NCBI GenBank assembly: GCA_017744935.1
Contig: JAGIAI010000048.1
Location: 29,771-68,457 of the forward strand
Origin: Variovorax sp.
GTDB lineage: Bacteria > Pseudomonadota > Gammaproteobacteria > Burkholderiales > Burkholderiaceae_C
Direction of reading: 5' to 3'
Length of the DNA stretch: 38,687 nucleotides
The position numbers and the translations under genes are program-made. This document shows, piece after piece, positions 7,418 through 15,043 of this stretch (the first letter of the stretch is position 1; every line of letters begins with the position of its first letter). The notes under the pieces are model-generated. The model was not told the DNA's origin. It saw nothing but the letters and a program-made list of their open reading frames with translations, and ran no database searches.

Positions 7418-7592
7418 CTCCTCCTAGTTCTGGAATACGCACTTCCCGCAGCGTTGGGTGGCGGCTGTGGAGCTAGTGCTGAAAAATTGTCAGGCACTAT
7501 AACTGTCCGCCCCTGTGAACCGGTAAAAGCTGCTCTCGTCTTCGTATATCTGCTAAAAACTGCCGCTTCAGAACGCGAGTCGCTGATTGCGC
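7418..7592 (-). promoter_or_regulatory. Leader region of the RT operon with promoter-like box and hairpin
   Basis: This 175-base stretch without a gene, comparatively AT-rich, separates the RT start from the tctC remnant. Minus-strand TATAGT (7501–7496) is a fair -10 box with no convincing -35. It touches an imperfect inverted repeat, AGTGC(C)TGA with TCAGCACT (7475–7498, 7-base loop). The repeat could be an operator or part of a noncoding RNA; several defence RTs use an RNA encoded next to them. Nothing coding is visible. Confidence 0.4.
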
Positions 7593-7932
7593 TCAATCCA
7601 CCGTCGCCCCAGACTCCTTAACAATCTTCGCCCACTTGGGCAGATCACTCTTGATCAGCTCCGCAAACTGATCCGGCGAACTCTTGAACGGCTCGCAGCC
7701 GACGCCGTCCAGCCGGCTCTTCACGTCTGCGCCATCCAGCGCCTTGCTGATCTCGGTCTGCAGGCGCGCGACGATCTCCTTCGGCGTGCCGTGCGGCGCG
7801 AGCACGCCGTACCACGGCGTGGAGCCGAAGCCCTTGATCGTCTCGCCGATGGTGGGCGCGTCCGGCAGCGCGCTTTTCATTCACCACGCCGAGCACCTTC
7901 ACCGCGCCAGTCTTGACAAACGAGATGGACAA
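7593..7932 (-). pseudogene. 3' fragment of a tctC-like (Bug) gene, frameshifted
   Basis: The sequence matches the 3' end of the intact tctC gene at 9712–10692. Over the first ~270 bases I count about 15 differences. An 8-base gap near 7869–7870 (intact copy about 9990–9997) shifts the frame, and the copy stops matching near 7932. The last 89 encoded residues differ at only one position (ARLQTE versus TRLQTE), so nearly all base changes are silent. It therefore derives from a gene that was under selection, not from slow decay of a fresh copy. The rest of the gene is missing and is followed by a scrap of lysR. Confidence 0.88.
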
Positions 7933-7934
7933 GG

Positions 7935-7979
7935 GCTGAAGAGCGAGAGCGAACTCAGATCGAGGTGGTGGAGGTTCAA
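7935..7979 (-). pseudogene. Remnant of the first codons of a lysR gene
   Basis: Forty-five bases match the start of the intact lysR (11751–11795) at 37 positions, by hand alignment. Translated, NLHHLDLSSLSLFS parallels NLHRLDLVSLQLFS of the intact regulator. It abuts the tctC fragment in the same order and orientation as the intact pair, so an ancestral tctC–lysR unit lost about 1.7 kb between them. Nothing functional remains. Confidence 0.7.
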
Positions 7980-8047
7980 GGGGCGCCAGGAAGCAATGGC
8001 CTGAAATGGTAGGCTCGGTGCGTGTCAGTCAACAAGAAGCAACAGGG

Positions 8048-8767
8048 ATGGAAACGAGGGCACGCAATCAGACAGGCTATGAGAAATGGCGCAACGGCAT
8101 CGACCGCGCCGACAGCAGATGGGATGAGTACGACGGCGTCATCCGCGAGGTGATCGGCAGCTATTCCCGACACCTTGCAGCACGAGGTGGCTATCGCCCG
8201 CTGGATTGGCGCATCGTCAAGGCGATGCTCTGGACTGAGACCGGACCTCACTCTAAGGAATGGGGCAGTCGTCCACTGCGGATCGGCGTTCCCGGCGATC
8301 CGGGGTTGCGCGCGTTGCTGAGTGGTCGCGAAGGTGGCGAACTCATCATGTCGCCCACGTGCAGAGTGATCGCCAGCGAAGCCCAGATCCTGCCGAGGGC
8401 CAACATTCGCGCTGGCGTTGGCTACCTGCTGATGCGCTTGGCCGAGTACGGGTTTGAGACGGTGGTCGCCCCTGACGCCCGCATTTTCGAAGTGGCTGTG
8501 CGTCGGGGCGACACACTTGAACGGATCGCGAGAGCGAACGGCAGTACCACTGCGGTCCTGGCATCGCTCAATCCACACGCCACTCGCATGTTGCGAGAGG
8601 GCATGTTGCTCAGATGTCAACGAGCATCTACCCAGAAGGTTGTCACAGGCTGGCGCTCACCGAGCTACCGAACCGTGGCGCTTCGCTACAACGGCGGCGG
8701 CGACCCCTTGTATGCGCAAAAGCTCGAATACGCGATGAATGTGATCAGAAGACGTGAGCCGCAATAG
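8048..8767 (+). CDS. LysM-containing, lytic-transglycosylase-like protein
   Basis: A 239-residue protein from the ATG at 8048; an in-frame ATG at 8006 would add 14 residues. The first half resembles a transglycosylase fold: WRIVKAMLWTETGPHSKEWG contains a candidate catalytic Glu in the WTETG motif, and NIRAGVGYLLMRLAEYG follows. A LysM module (VAVRRGDTLERIARANG … LREGMLL) covers about residues 150–196. There is no signal peptide or membrane segment, although the substrate would be peptidoglycan. Delivery by a secretion system, as for a type VI-like effector, is therefore possible. Its end overlaps the next gene by 14 bases. Effector function is inferred; no VgrG, PAAR or Hcp gene is in the window. 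Confidence 0.75.
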   Translation: METRARNQTGYEKWRNGIDRADSRWDEYDGVIREVIGSYSRHLAARGGYRPLDWRIVKAMLWTETGPHSKEWGSRPLRIGVPGDPGLRALLSGREGGELIMSPTCRVIASEAQILPRANIRAGVGYLLMRLAEYGFETVVAPDARIFEVAVRRGDTLERIARANGSTTAVLASLNPHATRMLREGMLLRCQRASTQKVVTGWRSPSYRTVALRYNGGGDPLYAQKLEYAMNVIRRREPQ

Positions 8768-9239
8768 CAAAAGGTTCTGGGCACCAGCGCTCGTGTTGGC
8801 CGGGGCTTCATTCATCGGTACGGCCTCGGCCGACGCGCCATGCGATGGTGTCTACAAGAGTTGGGGGCGGGGCTGTCAGGGCGCGGCCTTCGTGCGTGAC
8901 AAGACCATCGAATGGAACTCAAGCTGGAGTGTCTGCAAGCCCAGTCCCTACGAGGTGATCGACAGCGTGCTCGAAGGCGAAAAGCGCAGGGTCGCCTACA
9001 GGCTTTTGAAGCGCAGCAAGGCCTGCCGTTACGACGTGATCGAGATCGAGGAAGGCCGCGACGGCTACTGGAGCATCAATGGCTACCCGACCGTCGAGGC
9101 CTATGAAAAGCGCGCCGACACCGACTGGATCGCCGCCAAGGAGGGACGCACCGGTGCGTGGTGTCCGGTGGTTTTCGAGAAGCCGCAGAACCGCTGCCAT
9201 CTGGATTTCGCGCGTCCGTCGGCGGCGGTGAGCCGGTGA
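8754..9239 (+). CDS. Secreted six-cysteine protein (paralogue 1)
   Basis: A 161-residue protein starting with GTG at 8754, inside the end of the transglycosylase-like gene, which suggests coupled translation. A signal peptide ends near IGTASA-DA. The mature part has six cysteines in the pattern PCDG, RGC, SVC, KAC, AWC and NRC, plus TIEW, VAYR and RSK blocks. All are shared with the next gene, so the two are tandem duplicates. I do not recognise the family. A periplasmic disulphide-bonded fold is likely. Beside a peptidoglycan-active enzyme, an immunity or lysozyme-inhibitor-type role is plausible but unproven. Confidence 0.75.
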   Translation: MSRNSKRFWAPALVLAGASFIGTASADAPCDGVYKSWGRGCQGAAFVRDKTIEWNSSWSVCKPSPYEVIDSVLEGEKRRVAYRLLKRSKACRYDVIEIEEGRDGYWSINGYPTVEAYEKRADTDWIAAKEGRTGAWCPVVFEKPQNRCHLDFARPSAAVSR

Positions 9240-9255
9240 AAGGCGGCAACCTTCC

Positions 9256-9696
9256 ATGATCCGCCTTGCCGGAAGCGCTTCCGCACTTGCCTTCGCGCTC
9301 GCTTCTTCCGGCGCTCTCGCCGACCCGCCGTGCGACGGCCACTATCCGAGCTGGGGACGTGTATGCAGTGGCGGCGCGCACGTCACCGCCAGGACTATCG
9401 AGTGGTATTCGGCCTTCAGCAGTTGCAAGCTCAGCGCCTACGAAATCATCGCGAGCGATCTGGAGAGCGACAAGCCATGGGTCGCCTATCGCTTCAAGAA
9501 CCGCAGCAAGAACTGCCATTACGAAGTGATGGAAATCGCCGCCGCGAAGCATGACAACTGGGGCATCAAGGGCTACGTCACCGCCGACGACTACAAGCAA
9601 CGCCGCGATGATCCCGCCGCGTACCTCTACTGTCCGGTGGAACCCATGCCCGCGGGGCGGTGCAATCTGCCGTTAGTCCGCAAAGACAGGAAGTAA
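9256..9696 (+). CDS. Secreted six-cysteine protein (paralogue 2)
   Basis: A 146-residue protein with a clear signal peptide (ALAFALASSGALA-DPP) and the same six cysteines and SWGR, TIEW, VAYR and RSKNC blocks as the protein upstream, 16 bases away. It lacks about five residues before the fifth cysteine relative to its paralogue. It ends 15 bases before the convergent tctC stop. Tandem copies of a secreted small protein next to a peptidoglycan-targeting protein are typical of effector–immunity groups, but no family is recognised and the role remains open. Confidence 0.75.
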   Translation: MIRLAGSASALAFALASSGALADPPCDGHYPSWGRVCSGGAHVTARTIEWYSAFSSCKLSAYEIIASDLESDKPWVAYRFKNRSKNCHYEVMEIAAAKHDNWGIKGYVTADDYKQRRDDPAAYLYCPVEPMPAGRCNLPLVRKDRK

Positions 9697-9711
9697 GGCC
9701 CCGGCGAGGCA

Positions 9712-10061
9712 CTAATCCACTGTAGCCCCCGACTCCTTAACAATCTTCGCCCACTTAGGCAAATCACTCTTGATCAGTTCCGCGAACTGATCCGGCGAGC
9801 TCTTGAAGGGCTCGCAGCCGACGCCGTCGAGCCGGCTCTTCACGTCCGCGCCATCCAGCGCCTTGCTGATCTCGGTCTGCAGGCGCGTGACGATCTCCTT
9901 CGGCGTGCCGTGCGGCGCGAGTACGCCGTACCACGGCGTGGAGCCGAAGCCCTTGATCGTCTCGCCGATGGTGGGCGCGTCCGGCAGCGCGGCGACGCGC
10001 TTTTCATTCACCACGCCGAGCACCTTCACCGCGCCGGTCTTGATGAACTGGAGGGACGAGG
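9712..10061 (-). repeat. Long direct repeat shared with 7593–7932
   Basis: The 3' third of the intact tctC is repeated in the same orientation about 2.1 kb to the left (7593–7932), roughly 94% identical over most of its length by hand count. The two copies flank the transglycosylase/six-Cys cassette, so recombination between them could delete or amplify it. Confidence 0.85.
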
Positions 10062-10692
10062 GCAGGCTTTGCACCGACACCTGCACCTGGCCGGCGATGA
10101 GGTCGTTCATGGAAGCGGCCGAGCCCTTGTAAGGCACGTGCATCAACTGGATGCCGGCCGACTTCTGCAGCATTTCGCCGATGAGGTGGTTCAGCGTGCC
10201 GTTGCCGGCGGACGAGATGGCGATCTTGCCGGGCTGTGCCTTGGCGGCGGCGATGAGTTCGGCGACGTTGTTGGCCGCGAAGTTCTTGTTGGCGACGAGC
10301 ACGTAGCCGGCGGTGGCGACGGGGGTGATGGGCTCGAAGTCCTTCACGGGGTCAAAGCCGGTGGTCTTGTAGAGCGCGGGGTTGATGACTTGCGCGCTGT
10401 TCACGGTCAGCAGCAGGGTGTAGCCGTCGGGCTTGGCGCGGGCGACCGCCGCGGTGCCGACGTTGCCGCCCGCGCCGGGCCGGTTGTCGACGATGAAGGA
10501 CTGGCCCATCTGCTCGCCGAGCTTCTGCGCAACGATGCGCGCGATGGTGTCGTTGGCGCCGCCTGCCGCCTGCGGCACGACGAGGGTGACGGGGCGGTTG
10601 GGGTATTTGTCTTCGGCGGCGGCGCTGCCGGCTGCGCTGGCGGCGAGGGTGGCGGCCATCAGGACGAAGGCGGTGCGGCGGGTGAATCGCAT
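9712..10692 (-). CDS. Tripartite tricarboxylate transporter-type periplasmic binding protein (Bug/TctC)
   Basis: A 326-residue protein starting at the ATG at 10692 with signal peptide MRFTRRTAFVLMAATLAA … SAAAEDKYPNRP. Family signatures include RPVTLVVPQAAGGANDTIAR, the DNRPGAGGNVGT ligand loop and GYTLLLTVNSAQVINPALY. Bug proteins bind small carboxylated solutes in the periplasm, and most have no dedicated permease beside them, as here. The longer frame upstream to 11100 runs through lysR and is not used. lysR lies 170 bases upstream on the same strand and may regulate it. The ligand cannot be told from sequence. Confidence 0.95.
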   Translation of the reverse strand: MRFTRRTAFVLMAATLAASAAGSAAAEDKYPNRPVTLVVPQAAGGANDTIARIVAQKLGEQMGQSFIVDNRPGAGGNVGTAAVARAKPDGYTLLLTVNSAQVINPALYKTTGFDPVKDFEPITPVATAGYVLVANKNFAANNVAELIAAAKAQPGKIAISSAGNGTLNHLIGEMLQKSAGIQLMHVPYKGSAASMNDLIAGQVQVSVQSLPSSLQFIKTGAVKVLGVVNEKRVAALPDAPTIGETIKGFGSTPWYGVLAPHGTPKEIVTRLQTEISKALDGADVKSRLDGVGCEPFKSSPDQFAELIKSDLPKWAKIVKESGATVD

Positions 10693-10862
10693 GGTGTGTG
10701 TCTCCGGTGTTCGTGGATCAGCGCGCCGTGTGTTCTTCGTCTGCATGCCCCGGCGCCGGGCCGCTCTTGCTGGCGTATGCCGCGATTCTGGAATCGGCCG
10801 GCCGGCGGCGGAATGGCAAAGCGGCGTTCGCAGCTTTCGCGGTTCGCGAAAGCTCGGCGGGG

Positions 10863-11795
10863 TTAACCCTTGGCGGGGGGCGTCGCTGCGGAGAGCGCGG
10901 AGGGCGACTCGCAGAGGTGGTCGATGAGCATGCGCACATGGCGCGGCACGGCGGCGGCGTCGCGCAGGCCGATGAGCAGATGCCGGCTCGCCCATTCGTC
11001 TTCGAGGTCGATCTGTCGCAGGTCCATCGACTTCACATGCGGCAGGATGGATTCGCGCGGCAGCACGGCGACGCCCATGCCGGCCGCGACCATCTGGCAC
11101 ATGGCGTCGAAGCTGCGCACCTGGATACGGATCTTCAGCCGCCGGCCGAGCGCTTCGGTTTCCGCCTGCAGTCGCTTGGCGAGCGACGTGCCTTTGCTGA
11201 GGCAGACGAAGTCATGTTCGATGGCTTCCTCGAACCGCACCGAGCGCCGCCGCGCGAGCGCATGGCCGCGCGGCACGACGAGGCCGAGGCGGTCTGATCG
11301 ATAGTTCATCACCTGCAGGCCGAGCGCGGGCGTGCGGTCGGCAAAGATGCCGATGTCGGCGCGGCCGTCCATCACGGCGAGCACGACTTCGTTGCTGTCT
11401 TCTTCTTCAAGCTCGATGCGGATGCCGGGGTTGGTCTGCGCAAAGCTCGCGATGTCTTTCGGCAGAAACTGCGTGACGGCCGAGGTGTTGCACCACAGGC
11501 GCACCACGCCGACGAGGCCCGATGCGTAGTCCGAGAGATCGGCCGCGAGCTGGTCGACATCGCCGAGGATGCGCTGCGCATGCCGCTGCAGCGCCTGCCC
11601 CGCGACGGTGAGCGTCACGCCGCGCGAATGGCGCTCCAGCAGCGGCGTGCCGACGGCGGCTTCGAGATCGGTGATGCGCTTGCTGGCCGCGCCCACCGCC
11701 AGCAGCGCGAGTTCGGCGCCCTTGCTGATGCTGCCGCTGCGCGCGACGAGGCTGAAGAGCTGCAGCGAGACCAGATCGAGGCGGTGGAGGTTCAC
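10863..11795 (-). CDS. LysR-family transcriptional regulator
   Basis: A 310-residue regulator with an N-terminal winged helix-turn-helix (LQLFSLVARSGSISKGAELA … SKRITDLEAAVGTPLLERH) and a C-terminal LysR substrate-binding domain. I chose the GTG at 11795 (VNLHRLDL) because it gives the usual N-terminus. The frame is open to 11912, but that extension overlaps the sulfatase end and is basic nonsense-like sequence. No strong ribosome-binding site is visible. The gene sits between tctC and the sulfatase on the same strand, so control of one or both is likely. A decayed copy of its start lies at 7935–7979. Confidence 0.92.
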   Translation of the reverse strand: MNLHRLDLVSLQLFSLVARSGSISKGAELALLAVGAASKRITDLEAAVGTPLLERHSRGVTLTVAGQALQRHAQRILGDVDQLAADLSDYASGLVGVVRLWCNTSAVTQFLPKDIASFAQTNPGIRIELEEEDSNEVVLAVMDGRADIGIFADRTPALGLQVMNYRSDRLGLVVPRGHALARRRSVRFEEAIEHDFVCLSKGTSLAKRLQAETEALGRRLKIRIQVRSFDAMCQMVAAGMGVAVLPRESILPHVKSMDLRQIDLEDEWASRHLLIGLRDAAAVPRHVRMLIDHLCESPSALSAATPPAKG

Positions 11796-11878
11796 GGGTT
11801 GGAGAGTGGCCGCGGTGCGCGGATTCTCCAACGGTGCGCTCCAGGCGCGCAATGCGGGCGCGCCACTCAGGCGTGCGT

Positions 11879-13681
11879 TCAGACGTCCTTGACCGCGTCG
11901 GTCGCGACCCATCCGCCATCGACGTTCGGCGGCAGCATCTGGCCGACGTCTTCGCCCACCTCGGCGTCGATCAGGCGGTTGAGCTTGTCATTCATCCTCA
12001 GGATGAGTTCGGCGTTGCGCTGGCGGTCCATGGCGAGGTTGTTCAGCTCGTGCGGATCGCTTTGCAGGTCGAACAGCTCCACGTCGTTGAGCGCGAAGAG
12101 CGACTCCATCGAAGTCGGCCGGTTGTGCTGCTTGGGCGAGAAGTAGCGGGTGAACTGGTAGCGCCCGTCGAAGACGCCGCGGATGGCGCCGCGCTTCTTG
12201 AGGTCGGGCTTCACAGTGCCTTCCTTGGCGGCTGCCTGAAGGGTCGCCTTGCCGTCGGGCTGCATCAGCGTCGCGACGGCTTTCTCCATGAAGTCGCCGT
12301 CGACGTAGGCGAACATGTTGTAGCAGTAGAGGCCGCCGTCGCGCACCGCGCCCGGCGCGGCCTGTTCCGGTTTGGCGAGCAGCGGCGAGAAGTCCTTGCC
12401 CGGCAGGCTCTTCGTGATTTCGGCCTTGCGATCTGCCGGCGCGTTGGTGAGGCTCACCAGCGTCGGTGCGATGTCCAGATGCGTCGTGACGGCCTTGCAG
12501 CGGTTGCCGCCGGCATGCGCCGGGTGCACGACGATCAGGGGCACGTTGTTCTGCTCGCGGTAGGCGGTGGCGCCTTTGCCGTGGAGCCGGTGGGCGCCGT
12601 CGAGGTCGCCGTGGTCGGCGGTGAAGACGACGATGGTGTTCGATGCGAGGCCCAGCGCGTCGAGTTCGTCGAGCAGCGCGACGACATTGCGATCGACGTC
12701 GCGCAGGCAGTTCAGGTAGTAGTTGTGGCGCCGCCGCCAGCGCCAGTCGTCATTGGCGATGTGGCCGACAAGGCCGTCGTGCGACTTGAGGTAGTCGGCA
12801 TGCGCGGCGGGCCGGCCGGGCGCATCGAGCGGCTGCTTGTAGCTCACGGGCAGGTCGAACTCCCACTGCTTCCGGTAGAGCGGGTCCGCGGGCTCGGGGC
12901 GGATGTTGCCGAGCATGTTTCTGGCTTGCGATTTCTCGTTCGGCCGGTCGGTGTTGAGAAACATGATGTCGTGCGGGTTCACGAGGTTCACGGCCAGGAA
13001 CCACGGCTTGCCTTCGGCCGCCAGTTCCTTGCCCCGGCCGCGCAGCCAGCTCACGCCCATCGACGAGATGATCCCGTCGTGCAGGTAGCCGCCCTGCTCG
13101 TGCGCAATGATGTCGCCGACGCCGAAGTAGTCGCTAAAGCCGTAGGCCTCCATCTCGGCGGTGAAGATCTTGGTCGGCGAGCCCAGCTCGTTGACCGTCT
13201 CGAATTCCTTCGTCAGGTGCCACTTGCCCTTGTAGGCGGTGTAGTAGCCGGCGTCGCGCAGCATGTGGCCGACGGTGCGGATGTCGGGCGAGAGGCTGCC
13301 GATCCACGGGAAGTTGGTGTTGTCGAACATCTTCGTCTGCTGGATGTGGCGGCCGGTGTAGAGCACCGAGCGGGACGATGTGCAGACGCAGGAGTTGATG
13401 CGGTGGTTCTCGAACAGCGTGCCGCTGCGCAGGAGCCGCTCGTGGCCCGGCAGGCGATAGCCGCGCGGCAGTTCGCCGGGGCGGAAGAGGCGCTCCTGGT
13501 CGGTGAGGATGAACAGGACGTTGTATGGGCCCCCGGGCGCGCTGGCCGAGGCCGGCGCCGAACCCTTCGGGCCTGCTGCTTCGCTTGCGCCTGCCGCTAT
13601 GAGGGTGGATGCGGCCGCGCCGACTCCGACGGATTTGAGCAATGACCTACGGCTGATTTCGGAGTTCGGCATCGTGTTCAT
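11879..13681 (-). CDS. Tat-exported sulfatase (type I sulfatase family)
   Basis: About 600 residues from the ATG at 13681 (another at 13672). The N-terminus carries a twin-arginine motif SRRSLLK followed by an Ala-rich h-region, so it is exported folded. The active-site motif CTSSRS (C-X-S-X-R) within VCTSSRSVLYTGRH supplies the Cys that is converted to formylglycine. Metal-site segments LFILTDQERL near the start and VVFTADHGDLDGAHRLHGKG in the C-terminal half fit arylsulfatase/choline-sulfatase-like enzymes. It would hydrolyse a sulfate ester in the periplasm. The TetR gene lies divergently, and palindromes in the gap suggest repression. The substrate is unknown. Confidence 0.92.
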   Translation of the reverse strand: MNTMPNSEISRRSLLKSVGVGAAASTLIAAGASEAAGPKGSAPASASAPGGPYNVLFILTDQERLFRPGELPRGYRLPGHERLLRSGTLFENHRINSCVCTSSRSVLYTGRHIQQTKMFDNTNFPWIGSLSPDIRTVGHMLRDAGYYTAYKGKWHLTKEFETVNELGSPTKIFTAEMEAYGFSDYFGVGDIIAHEQGGYLHDGIISSMGVSWLRGRGKELAAEGKPWFLAVNLVNPHDIMFLNTDRPNEKSQARNMLGNIRPEPADPLYRKQWEFDLPVSYKQPLDAPGRPAAHADYLKSHDGLVGHIANDDWRWRRRHNYYLNCLRDVDRNVVALLDELDALGLASNTIVVFTADHGDLDGAHRLHGKGATAYREQNNVPLIVVHPAHAGGNRCKAVTTHLDIAPTLVSLTNAPADRKAEITKSLPGKDFSPLLAKPEQAAPGAVRDGGLYCYNMFAYVDGDFMEKAVATLMQPDGKATLQAAAKEGTVKPDLKKRGAIRGVFDGRYQFTRYFSPKQHNRPTSMESLFALNDVELFDLQSDPHELNNLAMDRQRNAELILRMNDKLNRLIDAEVGEDVGQMLPPNVDGGWVATDAVKDV

Positions 13682-13694
13682 CAACGTTCTGTGG

Positions 13695-13710
13695 TGAACA
13701 CGAGTGTTCA
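13695..13710. promoter_or_regulatory. Perfect palindrome, candidate TetR operator 1
   Basis: TGAACACGAGTGTTCA is a perfect inverted repeat (7-bp arms, 2-base centre), lying 14 bases upstream of the sulfatase ATG at 13681. The half-site resembles that of the second palindrome at 13749–13762 (GAACA/TGTTC core). A bound regulator would block sulfatase transcription or its start region. Confidence 0.6.
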
Positions 13711-13748
13711 ATTTAGGCCTTTTGATGTCACCCGTGTAAACCCTGAGT

Positions 13749-13762
13749 TGTTCGATCGAACA
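13749..13762. promoter_or_regulatory. Perfect palindrome, candidate TetR operator 2
   Basis: TGTTCGATCGAACA is a perfect 14-bp palindrome about 40 bases before the TetR gene, sharing the TGTTC…GAACA core with the site at 13695–13710. A further TTGAACACGA half-site begins at 13778, next to the TetR start. Together they suggest autoregulation and joint control of the divergent sulfatase. Confidence 0.6.
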
Positions 13763-13798
13763 TTAAGATGATGATTTTTGAACACGACTGATCAAACG

Positions 13799-14413
13799 AT
13801 GGACGCTCCGCAGCCCGATGCCCTGACGCCGGTTCGCAGGCGAATTCACGCTGCGGCCATGAAGCTGTTCGCGGAGCAGGGCGTGACGCAAGTCAGCGTG
13901 AGCGAACTGGCCACGGCGGCGGGCGTTGCGCGCGGCACGGTCTACAGCAACGTGCCAGACATCGATGGCCTGTTCGAGGAGGTCGCCGCCGAACTGGTGC
14001 GGGAAATGGTCGATCGGGTCATGCTGGCCTTCGCGGGCATCGACGATGTCGCGCATCGGCTCTCGATCGGCGTGCGGCTGTACATACGGCGCGCGCACGA
14101 GGAGCCTTTGTGGGGGCGCTTCATGAGCCGGTTCGGGCTCAGCATGGCGTCGCTGCAAGCCGTGCTGACGTCGGACCCGGCGACGAATCTCAGCACCGGT
14201 ATCGCGGAAGGGCGCTACAACATCAAGCCCGAGCAACTCCGCGCGATGGTGGGCATGCTGACCGGGAGCACGTTGGCGGCCATGGTGTCCGTCCTCGAAG
14301 GACACCAGACCTGGCGGGAAGCGGGATCGGACATCGCCGAGTTCCTGCTCGTCGCGCTGGGCCTGACGCGGGACGAAGCGCGCGAGCTGGCGCGCGTCGA
14401 GTTGCCCCGCTGA
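13799..14413 (+). CDS. TetR-family transcriptional regulator
   Basis: A 204-residue regulator from the ATG at 13799; an in-frame TTG at 13778 would add seven residues and neither has a clear ribosome-binding site. The N-terminal DNA-binding domain is typical (RIHAAAMKLFAEQGVTQVSV … VARGTVYSNVPDIDGLFEEV). The rest is a helical ligand domain with no recognisable effector signature. It is divergent from the sulfatase, with two palindromes in the shared region, so it probably represses the sulfatase and itself. It ends 6 bases before the convergent yeeE gene. Confidence 0.92.
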   Translation: MDAPQPDALTPVRRRIHAAAMKLFAEQGVTQVSVSELATAAGVARGTVYSNVPDIDGLFEEVAAELVREMVDRVMLAFAGIDDVAHRLSIGVRLYIRRAHEEPLWGRFMSRFGLSMASLQAVLTSDPATNLSTGIAEGRYNIKPEQLRAMVGMLTGSTLAAMVSVLEGHQTWREAGSDIAEFLLVALGLTRDEARELARVELPR

Positions 14414-14419
14414 TCGCGC

Positions 14420-14866
14420 TCAGGCGCGCAATGCGCCGGGAGGGGCTGCGGACTTGCGCGCTTCGAGCAACTCGAACAGCCCCATGCCGGCCAGCATGGC
14501 CGCCACGAACACAAGGGCCTTCCACTGGCCCATGCCGAGCGCGACGAGCGCCGGGCCGGGGCAGAAGCCGGCGATACCCCAGCCGACACCGAACAGCAGG
14601 CTGCCGCCGATCAGCCGGCGGTCGATGCGGCGCGCGGTGGGCATCTTCATCTCGGCGCCGATGAAGGACACGGTGCGTCGCCCGGCGATGAAGAAGGCCA
14701 CGAGGCCCACGCCGATCGCGCCGCCCATCACGAAGGCGAGTGATGGATCCCACGATCCGGCGATGTCCAGAAAGCCCAGCACCTTGGCCGGATCGGCCAT
14801 GCCGGAGACCATGAGGCCGAGCCCGAACACGAGGCCGGCGAGAAGCGATGTCAGAAGGATTGCCAT
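14420..14866 (-). CDS. YeeE/YedE-family membrane protein (sulfur-compound transport), second of a pair
   Basis: A 148-residue membrane protein from the ATG at 14866, with a GAGG ribosome-binding site upstream. Four hydrophobic helices are visible. The motif GIAGFCPGPALVALG holds the conserved Cys of YeeE/YedE proteins, which are linked to thiosulfate or sulfide-related uptake. Normally a partner YeeE gene precedes it; only the last third of that partner remains here (14877–15043). The frame is open without a stop right through to the ArsR start at 15304, so a 294-residue repressor–membrane fusion could also be made. The four-helix domain itself looks intact. Confidence 0.88.
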   Translation of the reverse strand: MAILLTSLLAGLVFGLGLMVSGMADPAKVLGFLDIAGSWDPSLAFVMGGAIGVGLVAFFIAGRRTVSFIGAEMKMPTARRIDRRLIGGSLLFGVGWGIAGFCPGPALVALGMGQWKALVFVAAMLAGMGLFELLEARKSAAPPGALRA

Positions 14867-14876
14867 GGAAGCTGCC

Positions 14877-15043
14877 TCAGAAGCCGAGAAGGTGGCGAAC
14901 GACGAAGACGGTGACGAAACCCGCGCCCATGAAAGCCAGCGTGGCCACCAGCGAGCGCGGCGAAAGGCGCGAAAGCCCGCACACGCCATGCCCGCTGGTG
15001 CAGCCCGCGCCGTAGCGCGTGCCCGCGCCGACCAGCAGGCCGG
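14877..15043 (-). pseudogene. C-terminal remnant of the first YeeE/YedE gene
   Basis: In a frame different from the fusion reading, the stretch encodes GLLVGAGTRYGAGCTSGHG and VCGLSRLSPRSLVATLAFMG, ending in RHLLGF and TGA at 14879–14877. This is the conserved C-terminal half of a YeeE-type thiosulfate/sulfide channel, including the GCTSGHGVCG motif. The N-terminal half is absent and the sequence runs directly into arsR near 15043. No start codon or ribosome-binding site serves it, so it is a deletion remnant. The natural order would have been arsR, yeeE1, yeeE2. Confidence 0.85.

Noticed and set aside
7593..9711. Composite transposon bounded by the direct repeats
   Set aside because: The repeats are parts of a tctC gene, with no transposase, terminal inverted repeats or target duplications seen.
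9910..10866. Plus-strand frame (318 aa) opposite tctC
   Set aside because: Gly/Ala/Asp-rich shadow of tctC with no motif.
11834..13645. Long plus-strand frame (603 aa) opposite the sulfatase gene
   Set aside because: The composition is that of an antisense shadow in GC-rich coding DNA; the minus-strand sulfatase has clear motifs and a Tat signal.
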